Source: Chryseobacterium edaphi
Lineage (GTDB): Bacteria > Bacteroidota > Bacteroidia > Flavobacteriales > Weeksellaceae
Direction of reading: 5' to 3'
NCBI RefSeq assembly: GCF_025628985.1
Contig: NZ_JAOTEM010000001.1
Location: 372,001 to 436,000, forward strand
DNA: 64,000 nucleotides
Shown: piece after piece, positions 56,549-64,000 of the stretch
How the letters are laid out: each line of letters starts with the position of its first letter
Position numbering within the stretch: the first letter of the stretch is position 1
Notes under the pieces: generated by a model
Told to the model about the DNA's origin: nothing
The model's input: the letters and a program-made list of their open reading frames with translations, nothing else
The model's database searches: none
Program-made: the position numbers and the translations under genes

Positions 56549-56577
56549 AAAACCGTTTCTTTTGAAGTGGTTTTTTT
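56549..56577 (+). terminator. Terminator after the EamA gene
   Basis: AAAACCGTTTC pairs with GAAGTGGTTTT through two G-T wobbles, followed by a T run. Confidence 0.75.
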
Positions 56578-56603
56578 AAATTTATATCTAAAATCAATTT
56601 TTC

Positions 56604-57592
56604 ATGCCAAATTTTAAAAATATTATCACTGGAATATCACTTACGATCACTTCAACGATCGCTTTTTCACAGATAAAACCTCTAGATGCAACACTCTCAA
56701 ACTATCAATATCCTTTTGAAGTTCATTTTAAAGATTTCAACTCTCAAAAGCAAAATCTAAAAATGGCTTACATGGATGTGAAGCCCAAAACATCGAATGG
56801 GAAAACCATCATGCTTCTCCACGGTAAAAATTTTAACGGAGCATATTGGGGAAAAACGGCAAAAGATTTAGCAGATAAAGGTTTTAGGGTGATAATTCCA
56901 GACCAGATTGGCTTTGGCAAATCTTCGAAGCCTCAAAGTTATCAGTTTTCATTCGCACAGTTAGCAAGTAACACCAAAGCAATTTTAGATGATTTAAAAA
57001 TGGATAAACTGATTGTTTTAGGACATTCAATGGGCGGAATGGTTGCAACAAGATTCACTTTAATGTATCCCGAAACCGTTGAAAAATTAATTCTTGAAAA
57101 TCCGATCGGATTGGAAGACTATAAAGCTTTAGCAAAATATCAAACTGTTGATGAAGCTTATCAGTCAGAATTAAAAAACACCGCAGAAAGCTATAAAAAT
57201 TATCAGCTTAAATTTTATTACGATAACAAATGGAAAGCAGAATATCAACCGTGGCTTGACTTAATAGCAGGTTGGACTTTGCATAAAGATTATCCGCAAG
57301 TCGCCTGGAATTAACGAGTGATATCATCTTCAATCAGCCTGTCGTTTATGAATTTAAAAACATTAAAACGCCAACCTTATTAATTATCGGAACACGAGAC
57401 AGAACAGCCATCGGAAAAGAACGTGCTCCAAAAGAAATCCAGCCAACTATGGGGCAATATCAGGAATTAGGCAAGAAAACACAACAACAAATTGCAGGTT
57501 CAAAACTTGTCGAACTTGAAAACGTAGGACATCTTCCTCACATCGAAGTCTATGATAAATTCTGGAATGCTTTGTATGACTTTATTAAGTAG
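56604..57592 (+). pseudogene. Alpha/beta hydrolase gene broken by a frameshift
   Basis: The first part (56604-57314, 236 residues) has a signal peptide (IAFSQ), the oxyanion-hole HGKNFNG and the nucleophile elbow GHSMGG. It stops at TAA 57312-57314. The remainder continues in another frame (57311-57592): LTSDIIFNQPVVYEF, then GTRDRTAIGKER (catalytic acid) and VGHLPHIE (catalytic His). So the catalytic triad is divided between two frames. A small deletion near 57310 is the simplest cause: relatives have two or so more residues between WN and LTSD, which fits loss of about 7 bases (or 1 base). As read, the protein would lack Asp and His and be inactive. Confidence 0.85.
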
Positions 57593-57662
57593 AATAGAAG
57601 CAGTAAGCAGGATGCTGAAAGTTTGCAAAATTGAGAATAAACTTGAAAATGAAGTAATGAAA

Positions 57663-57722
57663 ATTCCCCTCCTTTGGAGGGTTGGATAAATTTTTAAAGA
57701 AAATTTAGACGAGGTGGTTTAA
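57663..57722. repeat. Interspersed repeat R1, copy 2
   Basis: A 60-base copy, 48 of 60 identical to 15661-15720, same orientation, again between convergent genes. It starts AATTCCCCTCCTTTGGAGGG and ends GACGAGGTGGTTTA. Confidence 0.8.
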
Positions 57723-57763
57723 AAACACGAATCTCGTTCTACATCAATTAATAATTCCCCCAA

Positions 57764-57796
57764 AATAAAAAGAGACTGCTAAATTTAGCAGTCTCT
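57764..57796 (-). terminator. Terminator for rplS
   Basis: AGAGACTGCTAAA and TTTAGCAGTCTCT pair perfectly. On the minus strand the stem is followed by TTTTATTTT. Confidence 0.9.
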
Positions 57797-57819
57797 CTTC
57801 GTATGTGTTGTTGTCTGAA

Positions 57820-58176
57820 TTATTTCTTCTTGTAAGCAGCGTCTTTAATTCTCGCTTTTTTACCTCTAAGGTCTCTGAAGTAGTAAATTCTAGATCTTCT
57901 AACTTTACCTCTTCTGTCAACTTCGATTTTTTGAAGAGCAGGCATGTTGATAGGGAAAACTCTCTCTACACCTACATCACCACTCATTTTTCTGATTGTA
58001 AAAGTCTTTGTAGAACCTGTTCCTCTCAATTGGATTACAGTTCCTTTGAAGAACTGAGTTCTAGTTTTTTGACCCTCCTTAATCTCGTAATACACAGTGA
58101 TTGTATCACCAGCTTTGAATTCAGGGAATTCTTTTTTTGTAATGTACTTGTCTTGTACGTACTTTAATAAATCCAT
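57820..58176 (-). CDS. rplS: 50S ribosomal protein L19
   Basis: 118 residues from the ATG at 58176 (MDLLKYVQDKY); an ATG at 58209 adds an unlikely 11-residue leader. The L19 sequence is clear: FPEFKAGDTITVYYEIKEG, RTQFFKGTVIQLRG, TFTIRKMSGDVGVERVFPINMPALQKIEV and RRGKVRRSRIYYFRDLRGKKARI. A lone gene with its own terminator; usual partners trmD/rimM are not adjacent. Confidence 0.98.
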   Translation of the reverse strand: MDLLKYVQDKYITKKEFPEFKAGDTITVYYEIKEGQKTRTQFFKGTVIQLRGTGSTKTFTIRKMSGDVGVERVFPINMPALQKIEVDRRGKVRRSRIYYFRDLRGKKARIKDAAYKKK

Positions 58177-58209
58177 TATTAATAAAATAAAATGTGTTAC
58201 GCTAAGCAA

Positions 58210-58490
58210 CTTACACGGACTTCGTCAGAGGTTGAATAACAGATTGCAAAAATAAAATAAATTTTTCTGTTAGCCAACACTTTACAAAACAATTTTCAAG
58301 AATCTTGATTTTATTTCAAACATAAAACAAACAGATCCCAAAAAACTCTCCAACTCTGACACTCTCCAACCCAAAAAGGATGCCGCTTCCATCCCTCACG
58401 CAAAATACAGCCTTTCAAATCAAAAGATTACAAAATTGATAAAATTCCCAAAAAAATTGTAATTTCAGACCACAAATTTTAAGCAGTACA
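58210..58490. other. Spacer between rplS and scoA
   Basis: No ORF. It contains a C+T-rich low-complexity array at 58343-58372 (see separate entry) and otherwise A+T-rich sequence. Promoters of both divergent genes should be here. Confidence 0.5.
58343..58372. repeat. C+T-rich low-complexity array R7
   Basis: Units of ACTCTCCAACTCTGACACTC, about three degenerate copies of a 9-11 base pattern. One strand lacks G almost completely. Confidence 0.5.
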
Positions 58491-59192
58491 ATGATAGATA
58501 AAAGAGTAAAAAATGCCACTGAAGCGATAAAAGGAATAAAAGACGGAATGACCTTGATGTTAGGCGGTTTCGGTCTTTGCGGAATTCCTGAAAATTCAAT
58601 CAATGCTTTGGTAGAAAGTGATGTAAAAGATCTTACCTGCATTTCAAACAACGCCGGAGTTGATGATTTTGGTTTAGGATTATTGTTGCAGAAAAAGCAG
58701 ATCAAAAAAATGATATCTTCTTACGTTGGAGAAAATGCAGAATTCGAAAGACAAATGCTTTCAGGAGAATTGGATGTTGAGTTGACTCCACAAGGAACGC
58801 TTGCCGAAAAATGCAGAGCCGCACAAGCCGGAATTCCTGCTTTTTACACACCTGCAGGTTTTGGAACTGAGGTTGCGCAGGGGAAAGAGGTAAAAGATTT
58901 CAATGGAAAACCTCATATTTTAGAACACGCTTACGACGCAGATTATTCTATTGTAAAAGCCTGGAAAGGAGATCACGCAGGAAATTTAATTTTCAAAGGA
59001 TCGGCAAGAAATTTCAACCATCCAATGGCAGGAGCAGGGAAAATTACCATAGCTGAAGTAGAAGAATTAGTTGCTCCGGGAGAATTAGATCCCAATCAGA
59101 TTCATATTCCGGGAATTATGATTCAAAGAATTTTCCAGGGAGAAAAATTCGAAAAAAGAATTGAGCAGAGAACTGTTAGAAAAAAAGATTAA
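58491..59192 (+). CDS. scoA: CoA transferase subunit A (succinyl-CoA:3-ketoacid type)
   Basis: Alpha subunit of a two-subunit family I CoA transferase that moves CoA between succinate (or acetate) and acetoacetate. 233 residues. Motifs: [19 protein letters not shown] (family signature GGFGxxGxP), [31 protein letters not shown], and [16 protein letters not shown]. The beta subunit follows after 173 bases of repeat-like sequence rather than directly. Confidence 0.94.
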   Translation: MIDKRVKNATEAIKGIKDGMTLMLGGFGLCGIPENSINALVESDVKDLTCISNNAGVDDFGLGLLLQKKQIKKMISSYVGENAEFERQMLSGELDVELTPQGTLAEKCRAAQAGIPAFYTPAGFGTEVAQGKEVKDFNGKPHILEHAYDADYSIVKAWKGDHAGNLIFKGSARNFNHPMAGAGKITIAEVEELVAPGELDPNQIHIPGIMIQRIFQGEKFEKRIEQRTVRKKD

Positions 59193-59229
59193 AAATTATC
59201 TACAAAAAGGAATAAATATCTCTTGTGAT

Positions 59230-59310
59230 CTTTGTTGAGTGAAACGCCTTTGCGAACTTAAAAACAGAGTGGAAATTTAAAAAAGATCTTTGCGTCCTTT
59301 GCGTTAAAAA
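59230..59310. repeat. Intergenic repeat-like element R4 between scoA and scoB
   Basis: CTTTGCG occurs at 59249, 59288 and 59297, within ACGCCTTTGCGAACTTAAAA and GCGTCCTTTGCGTTAAAA. The end resembles that of R3 (TGTCTTTTGCGGTAAAA). I recall the pattern in Chryseobacterium spacers. Confidence 0.6.
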
Positions 59311-59365
59311 AAGATGATAGTCAATTTTGAATTGGCTACATCAACAAATTTTCAAATTAAATTAT

Positions 59366-60019
59366 ATGTTAAGTAAAGAAGATATAGCAAAACGTATTGC
59401 CAGAGAAGTAAAAGACGGATATTATGTAAACTTAGGAATCGGAATCCCAACTTTAGTGGCAAATTACGTTCCTGACAATCTTTCGGTAGAATTCCAGAGT
59501 GAAAACGGAGTTTTGGGAATGGGGCCATTTCCTTTTGAGGGCGAGGAAGATGCAGACGTGATCAATGCCGGAAAGCAGACCATTACTATTTTGGAAGGCG
59601 GTTCATTTTTCGATTCCGCATTCAGTTTTGGGATGATCAGAAGCCAGAAAGTAGATTTGACTATTCTTGGAGCTATGGAAGTTTCAGAAAACGGCGACAT
59701 TGCCAACTGGAAAATTCCCGGAAAAATGGTGAAAGGAATGGGCGGTGCGATGGATCTCGTAGCTTCAGCGGAAAACATTATCGTCGCGATGATGCACGTC
59801 AACAAAGCCGGAGAAAGCAAAATCCTGAAAAAATGTACACTACCTCTAACAGGAATTAACTGCGTGAAAAAAGTGGTTACCGAATTGGCGGTTTTAGATG
59901 TAACTCCAGCCGGATTCAAGCTCGTTGAAAGAGCTCCCGGAGTTTCCGTAGAACACATCATCAAATCAACAGAAGCAGATTTAATCATTGAAGGCGAAAT
60001 TCCTGAAATGCAATTCTAA
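59366..60019 (+). CDS. scoB: CoA transferase subunit B (succinyl-CoA:3-ketoacid type)
   Basis: Beta subunit, 217 residues from the ATG at 59366 (MLSKEDIAKRIAREVKDGYYVNLGIGIPTLV); an in-frame ATG at 59327 lies next to the repeat element and is less likely. The catalytic glutamate is in QSENGVLGMGPFP. Also AGKQTITILEGGSFFDSAFSFGMI and the C-terminal GFKLVERAPGVSVEHI. The subunit has a complete active site. A terminator follows. Confidence 0.95.
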   Translation: MLSKEDIAKRIAREVKDGYYVNLGIGIPTLVANYVPDNLSVEFQSENGVLGMGPFPFEGEEDADVINAGKQTITILEGGSFFDSAFSFGMIRSQKVDLTILGAMEVSENGDIANWKIPGKMVKGMGGAMDLVASAENIIVAMMHVNKAGESKILKKCTLPLTGINCVKKVVTELAVLDVTPAGFKLVERAPGVSVEHIIKSTEADLIIEGEIPEMQF

Positions 60020-60027
60020 ACAAAACG

Positions 60028-60056
60028 AAAACCTTGTCACACCGACAAGGTTTTTT
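60028..60056 (+). terminator. Terminator after scoB
   Basis: The arms AAAACCTTGTC and GACAAGGTTTT form a stem with a 5-base loop, then T residues. Confidence 0.9.
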
Positions 60057-60286
60057 GTTGAAAACGTTTTTTATCTTACGACCTGAAAACTTTTAGCGTT
60101 AAGCAAATTGAAAGAATAAGGCCACTGAGAAAAGTTTTATGTTCGAAGTGCGGCAAAAAATATGTTTTAAAAACTACCTGTAAATCCGCAAAAGTTTAAA
60201 CTTTTCAGCGCTGGCTCAATTTGTAGCGTCAAAAAGTTTTAAGTCTTGATTTTTTTGTTTCTTTTTTCATCAAGGAAAAAAGAAAT
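60057..60286. repeat. Intergenic repeat-like element R5 with inverted repeats
   Basis: 230 bases with no ORF. It holds a perfect 16-base palindrome AAAAGTTTAAACTTTT (60190-60205), and CTTGAT (60245) pairs with ATCAAG (60269). I recall similar sequence in Chryseobacterium spacers (TTTTCATCAAGGAAAAA end). It may also contain the DUF4197 terminator. Confidence 0.55.
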
Positions 60287-61099
60287 TTACCTCCCATCCT
60301 GCGCCCCAAAAACCTTCTGCAGAATACTTGTCGTTCTCATCACAGAATTATTTCTGATGCCGCTTTCTTTTTCTGCAACCATTTTGAAAACGCCATTGAT
60401 GGTTTCGTTGGTAACATATTCGTTCAGATCCGTAGAAACAGCATTTCCTGTCAATGTATTGTATTTAGAAATCAAATTATTCCAGACTTTATCGGCGCCT
60501 ACTTTTCCTAATGAAGCTTTTACTTTTGGCTGAAAAGCGGTGAATAATTGAGTTTGGGTTTTACTCTGTAAATAATTGGTTGCAGAATTGTCGCCTCCCA
60601 ACAAGATATTTTTGGCATCAGTAATCGTCATCGACGTGATGGCTTTCGTGAAAATCGGAGCTGATTCAGTCACTGCATCTTCGGCAGCTCTGTTCAGTAA
60701 TTTTACACCCTGATCCGCTAAACTTCCCAATCCGAATGCGCGGAGTTTGGTATCAATCACTCTTAATTTTTCGGGCATTAAAATTTTTACTGCTTCATTT
60801 TTAAGGAAACCATCCTGTACAGCGAGTTTTTTCACACCTTCAGTTACACCCAGATTTAAAGCTTCCTTTAAACCAGATGAGATTTGAGTTGAAGTCAGAC
60901 TTCCCAAATTGACTGAAGAAGTATTTTTTGTTGGAGTTTGCTGAGTTGTTGCAGGTGAAGTGGTTGTGCTGGTTTTAGGATTGTTTAAATCAACGCCTGT
61001 CTGGTTTTTAACCGTAGATTTAATTATATCTAAAATCTGTGCCTGTGCAGAAACCGAAAACAATAATCCGGCTGCCAAAAGAAAAGTTTTTTTCATCAT
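60287..61099 (-). CDS. DUF4197 domain-containing protein
   Basis: 270 residues starting MMKKTFLLAAGLLFSVSAQAQ (ATG at 61099 or 61096). A Thr/Ser/Pro-rich linker (about 40-65, TTTSPATTQQTPTKN) precedes an all-helical DUF4197 domain (about 70-265: GLKEALNLGVTEGVKKL, ILMPEKLRVIDTKLRAFGLG, VTNETINGVFKMVAEKESGIR). The domain is periplasmic if the signal is cleaved. Function unknown. Divergent from the GH20 gene. Confidence 0.88.
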   Translation of the reverse strand: MMKKTFLLAAGLLFSVSAQAQILDIIKSTVKNQTGVDLNNPKTSTTTSPATTQQTPTKNTSSVNLGSLTSTQISSGLKEALNLGVTEGVKKLAVQDGFLKNEAVKILMPEKLRVIDTKLRAFGLGSLADQGVKLLNRAAEDAVTESAPIFTKAITSMTITDAKNILLGGDNSATNYLQSKTQTQLFTAFQPKVKASLGKVGADKVWNNLISKYNTLTGNAVSTDLNEYVTNETINGVFKMVAEKESGIRNNSVMRTTSILQKVFGAQDGR

Positions 61100-61172
61100 T
61101 TAATTTTATACAAAATTAGATGTTTCAAAGCTGAAATAGTTAAATGATAGACTGAATTTTTCAGAAAAGAAT

Positions 61173-61180
61173 TATATTCG
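61173..61180 (+). promoter_or_regulatory. Near-consensus -7 box TATATTCG before GH20
   Basis: It differs from TAnnTTTG at one base and lies 22 bases before the GH20 ATG. Confidence 0.4.
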
Positions 61181-61201
61181 CTAAAATCTAAATTCAACCA
61201 G

Positions 61202-63442
61202 ATGCAGCGTATTCTTTTGGCCTTTTCTTTATTGATTTCAATGTGTTTTTTTTCTCAAACAAAACTGAATTTAATTCCTTATCCCCAAAAAGTTGAGTTT
61301 CTAAAAGGAGAATTTGTTATTCCGGCATCATTTAATTTAAGTAATAATCTTCCTGTTAAAGAGACAGAATATTTAAAAAATAAATTAAAAGTTAAATACA
61401 GAAACGCAAAAAATCAGGATGCGCATTTGTTGTATTCCAAACTAGAAAATCAATCAAAACCCAATAACGAGGCGTATTCGATTGAAATTTCTTCCAAACA
61501 GATTCATATAAAATCCTACACAGATCAAGGTTACTTTTTAGCACTTCAAACTTTAATTCAGTTATTTGAAACGCAGAAAAACGGAAGAATTCCTACATTA
61601 AAAATCGAAGATGAACCTAAATTCGCATGGCGAGGAATGCATCTCGACGTTTGCCGTCATTTTTTCACCGTAGAAGAAGTGAAACAGTACATCGATTATC
61701 TGGCAATGTATAAACTCAATACATTTCACTGGCATTTAACCGACGATCAGGGATGGAGAATTGAGATTAAAAAATATCCGAAACTTACACAAATTGGTTC
61801 AAAACGTAAAGAATCCATGATTGGAGCTTACGTTGATGATACTTTTGACGGAAAACCTTACGGACCCTATTTTTATACTCAGGAGCAAATTAAAGATGTC
61901 GTACAATACGCTCAGGAAAGACACATTACGGTCGTTCCTGAAATTGAAATGCCAGGCCACGCTCTTGCCGCACTTTCTGCGTATCCTGAACTGGCTTGTA
62001 CAAAAGGACCTTTTGAATCAGCGACAAAATGGGGCGTTTTTGATGATGTTTTCTGTCCGAAAGACGAAACGTTTACTTTTTTGGAAAATGTTTTGGATGA
62101 GGTGATTCAGCTTTTTCCTTCGCAATACATTCACATCGGTGGTGACGAATGTCCGAAAACAAGATGGAAGGAATGTGCGCACTGTCAGGCATTAATCAAG
62201 AAAAATAATCTGAAAGACGAGCACGGACTGCAAAGTTATTTCATTCAGAGAATTGAAAAGTATGTGAACTCAAAAGGCCGGAAAATTATCGGCTGGGATG
62301 AAATTCTGGAAGGTGGATTGGCACCAAATGCTGCAGTAATGAGCTGGACAGGTATTAAAGGTGGAATTGAAGCCGCAAAAACAAATCATTTTGCCGTGAT
62401 GACGCCGGGTGCATATTGCTATTTTGACCATTATCAGGGCGATCCGCAAACTGAACCTAACGCATTCGGAGGTTTTACACCTTTGGATAAAGTGTATTCG
62501 TACAGTCCTATTCCTGCCGAATTGAATGCGGAGCAATCGAAATATATTCTGGGAGTTCAGGCAAATTTATGGACGGAATATATTCTGGATTTCAAACAGG
62601 TTCAGTACATGATTTTTCCAAGATTATTTGCACTTTCCGAAGTCGGTTGGGGAACTTCAAAACAAGATAATTATAAGGAATTTGAAAACAGGGTGGTGGA
62701 GCATTTTAAAATTTTAGATAAAATGAATATCAACTATGCAAAAAGTATGTACAACATTTCAGGAAAGGTAATTCCTGATAGCAAAGGTGTTTCTTACGAA
62801 CTTTCAACTTCACAAAATCCAAGCGGAATTAAATTTACGACAGATGGAAGTGAGCCAAAAGCAAATTCTTCCACCTACGAGAATCCGATTCCCGTTTCAA
62901 AAGCGATGACGGTGAAATCTGCTTATTTTGAAAATGGTGAATTAAAATCTGCTGTTTCTTCTCAGAATTTTTTTACCTCAAAAACGACCGGAAAAAAAAT
63001 CACTTTGGAAAATCAGCCGAGCGAAAACTATTCTTTTGGCGGTGCATTTACATTAGTTGACGGAATTATCGGTAACGTAAAGCAGTTGGGAAAAACATGG
63101 CTTGGTTTTCAGGGACAAAATGTGGTTGCAACGATTGATTTGGGAGAAAAAATAAATTTCTCAGAAGTTTATTTTAATACATTAGACAACAAAGGAAGCT
63201 GGATTCATCTGGCAAAATCTGCGACGGTTTCCATTTCTGATGACGGCAAAACTTTCAAAACCATTAAAGAAATCGGAAAAGAAGAAATTCTTTCTGCAAA
63301 AGGTAAAATCAATCTGAAGGTCGGAAATCAACAGGCAAAATTTATTAAAATTAAAATAGAAAACGCAGGAATTATTCCCGCAGGAAATCCAGGAGCAGAT
63401 TCAAGAGCATGGCTTTTCGTCGATGAAATCGGAGCGAAATAA
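61202..63442 (+). CDS. GH20 beta-N-acetylhexosaminidase
   Basis: Removes terminal N-acetylglucosamine or galactosamine from glycans. 746 residues. Signal peptide MQRILLAFSLLISMCFFSQ, GH20b domain (about 20-140), catalytic TIM barrel (about 145-500) with FAWRGMHLDVCRHFF, WHLTDDQGWRIEI and YIHIGGDECPKTRW (catalytic Asp-Glu at 315-316). A chitobiase-like C-terminal beta domain (about 525-590) and an F5/8 type C-like domain (about 600-745) follow. No T9SS tail, so it may be periplasmic or surface-bound by another route. It precedes a glycosylasparaginase gene by 72 bases, which fits glycoprotein breakdown. Confidence 0.95.
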   Translation: MQRILLAFSLLISMCFFSQTKLNLIPYPQKVEFLKGEFVIPASFNLSNNLPVKETEYLKNKLKVKYRNAKNQDAHLLYSKLENQSKPNNEAYSIEISSKQIHIKSYTDQGYFLALQTLIQLFETQKNGRIPTLKIEDEPKFAWRGMHLDVCRHFFTVEEVKQYIDYLAMYKLNTFHWHLTDDQGWRIEIKKYPKLTQIGSKRKESMIGAYVDDTFDGKPYGPYFYTQEQIKDVVQYAQERHITVVPEIEMPGHALAALSAYPELACTKGPFESATKWGVFDDVFCPKDETFTFLENVLDEVIQLFPSQYIHIGGDECPKTRWKECAHCQALIKKNNLKDEHGLQSYFIQRIEKYVNSKGRKIIGWDEILEGGLAPNAAVMSWTGIKGGIEAAKTNHFAVMTPGAYCYFDHYQGDPQTEPNAFGGFTPLDKVYSYSPIPAELNAEQSKYILGVQANLWTEYILDFKQVQYMIFPRLFALSEVGWGTSKQDNYKEFENRVVEHFKILDKMNINYAKSMYNISGKVIPDSKGVSYELSTSQNPSGIKFTTDGSEPKANSSTYENPIPVSKAMTVKSAYFENGELKSAVSSQNFFTSKTTGKKITLENQPSENYSFGGAFTLVDGIIGNVKQLGKTWLGFQGQNVVATIDLGEKINFSEVYFNTLDNKGSWIHLAKSATVSISDDGKTFKTIKEIGKEEILSAKGKINLKVGNQQAKFIKIKIENAGIIPAGNPGADSRAWLFVDEIGAK

Positions 63443-63477
63443 TTCAAGATTCAATATTTAAAATTTAATATTCAAGA

Positions 63478-63514
63478 TTAACCTAAACCTAAACCTTAGC
63501 CTTAGCCTCAACCT
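63478..63514. repeat. Telomere-like low-complexity array R6, copy 2
   Basis: About six degenerate units of AACCTA / AGCCTT / CTCAACCT, ending exactly at the ATG of the next gene. Related to 28579-28620. Confidence 0.65.
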
Positions 63515-64000
63515 ATGAATTCACGAAGAAAATTTTTAAAAACTACAGGAATATTATCATCCGCATTGCTGCTCAATCCAATGGATTTAATTGCAAAAAA
63601 AGTTCCTGAAAATGAAAATTTGTTGCTCAATAAACCGATCGTCCTTTCGACATGGGATTTTGGTTTGAAAGCCAACGAAGAAGCTTGGAAGATTTTAGGA
63701 AAAGGCGGAAGAGCGTTGGATGCAGTGGAAAAAGGTGTTCGTTTGGTTGAAAATGACCCGAACGAAAGAAGCGTCGGCTACGGTGGACGCCCCGACAGAG
63801 ACGGAAGAGTAACGCTTGATGCGTGCATTATGGATGAAAATTACAACATCGGTTCGGTGGCGTGTCTGGAAAATATTAAAAACCCGATTTCTGTAGCGAG
63901 AATGGTAATGGAAAAGACACCTCACGTGATGTTGGTAGGTGATGGTGCGTTTCAGTTTGCCATTTCACAAGGTTTTAAAAAAGAAAATATTCTCACAGCA
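63515..64000 (+). CDS. N4-(beta-N-acetylglucosaminyl)-L-asparaginase, N-terminal part (truncated by window edge)
   Basis: Ntn-hydrolase that cuts the GlcNAc-Asn bond of glycopeptides; a well-studied homolog comes from Flavobacterium (Elizabethkingia) meningosepticum. 162 codons are visible, in frame to the end of the window. The N-terminus NSRRKFLKTTG is a twin-arginine (Tat) signal. The alpha-chain start is recognisable: PIVLSTWDFGLKANEEAW, LDAVEKGVRLVENDP and SVGYGGRPDRDG, then MMDxxY-like MDENYNIG. The nucleophile Thr lies beyond the window. The ATG directly abuts a telomere-like array. Probably shares a transcript with GH20. Confidence 0.93.
   Translation, partial: MNSRRKFLKTTGILSSALLLNPMDLIAKKVPENENLLLNKPIVLSTWDFGLKANEEAWKILGKGGRALDAVEKGVRLVENDPNERSVGYGGRPDRDGRVTLDACIMDENYNIGSVACLENIKNPISVARMVMEKTPHVMLVGDGAFQFAISQGFKKENILTA

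Noticed and set aside
57300..57320. A programmed frameshift in the hydrolase gene
   Set aside because: There is no slippery heptamer and no downstream pseudoknot that I can see; relatives appear to have additional residues at the join, so a deletion is simpler.
59464..59988. A 174-residue ORF antisense to scoB
   Set aside because: It is fully inside scoB, whose active-site motifs are certain. The antisense frame has no known pattern and is open by chance.
63478..63514. A telomere-like array considered as a true chromosome end or CRISPR
   Set aside because: It is short, degenerate, inside a normal gene order, and has no spacers.

Overview
The window looks like chromosomal DNA from a member of the Bacteroidetes, most likely Chryseobacterium or a close Weeksellaceae relative. 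The evidence is the high A+T content, the -7 promoter box TAnnTTTG in front of many genes, abundant type IX secretion (T9SS) cargo with type A and type B sorting domains, choice-of-anchor L proteins, a GH20 / glycosylasparaginase pair, and several short intergenic repeat families that I recall as typical of this group. No tRNA, rRNA, CRISPR array, prophage or insertion sequence was seen.

Layout. 1-1929 is the end of dnaE. 2238-12522 holds four consecutive large T9SS type A surface proteins, each with its own terminator and with near-identical sorting domains. 12602-13636 (minus) is a voltage-gated channel with a C-terminal zinc ribbon plus a 53-residue membrane protein. 13700-15576 is a Nif3-like protein and a coiled-coil protein that has lost its zinc-ribbon cysteines. 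15821-20526 covers a long-chain acyl-CoA ligase, an acyl-CoA dehydrogenase and two envelope proteins. 20942-23299 is a secreted reprolysin-type protease. 23375-30886 is mostly housekeeping (prfC, an MFS carrier, a CPBP protease, rdgB, rnz, a TIGR02757 protein) and ends with a DUF1003-like protein that has a perfect acidic heptad coiled coil.

31018-39683 is a second surface island: three paralogous choice-of-anchor L proteins with T9SS type B domains, each with its own promoter box and terminator. 39759-44924 is a core block (rsmA, ftsX, a DUF3098 gene, uppP, truB, an envelope protein, rluF). 45186-47686 is an operon of three small secreted paralogs without a sorting domain. rpsA follows, then two tandem M36 (fungalysin) T9SS proteases (50011-55421), an EamA carrier, a frameshifted alpha/beta hydrolase, rplS, a two-subunit CoA transferase whose genes are separated by a repeat, a DUF4197 protein, GH20 beta-N-acetylhexosaminidase and the start of a Tat-exported glycosylasparaginase.

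How the parts work together. Roughly half of the coding sequence builds the cell surface or secreted enzymes: at least ten proteins carry T9SS sorting domains and form adhesins, gliding-type surface proteins and proteases. GH20 plus glycosylasparaginase point to glycoprotein or N-glycan breakdown, which fits the proteases. Fatty-acid activation, acyl-CoA dehydrogenation and ketoacid-CoA transfer provide oxidative metabolism. Most intergenic space is very A+T-rich, with hairpin terminators after most transcription units. Seven kinds of short repeat or low-complexity element sit between genes, and one lies between scoA and scoB.
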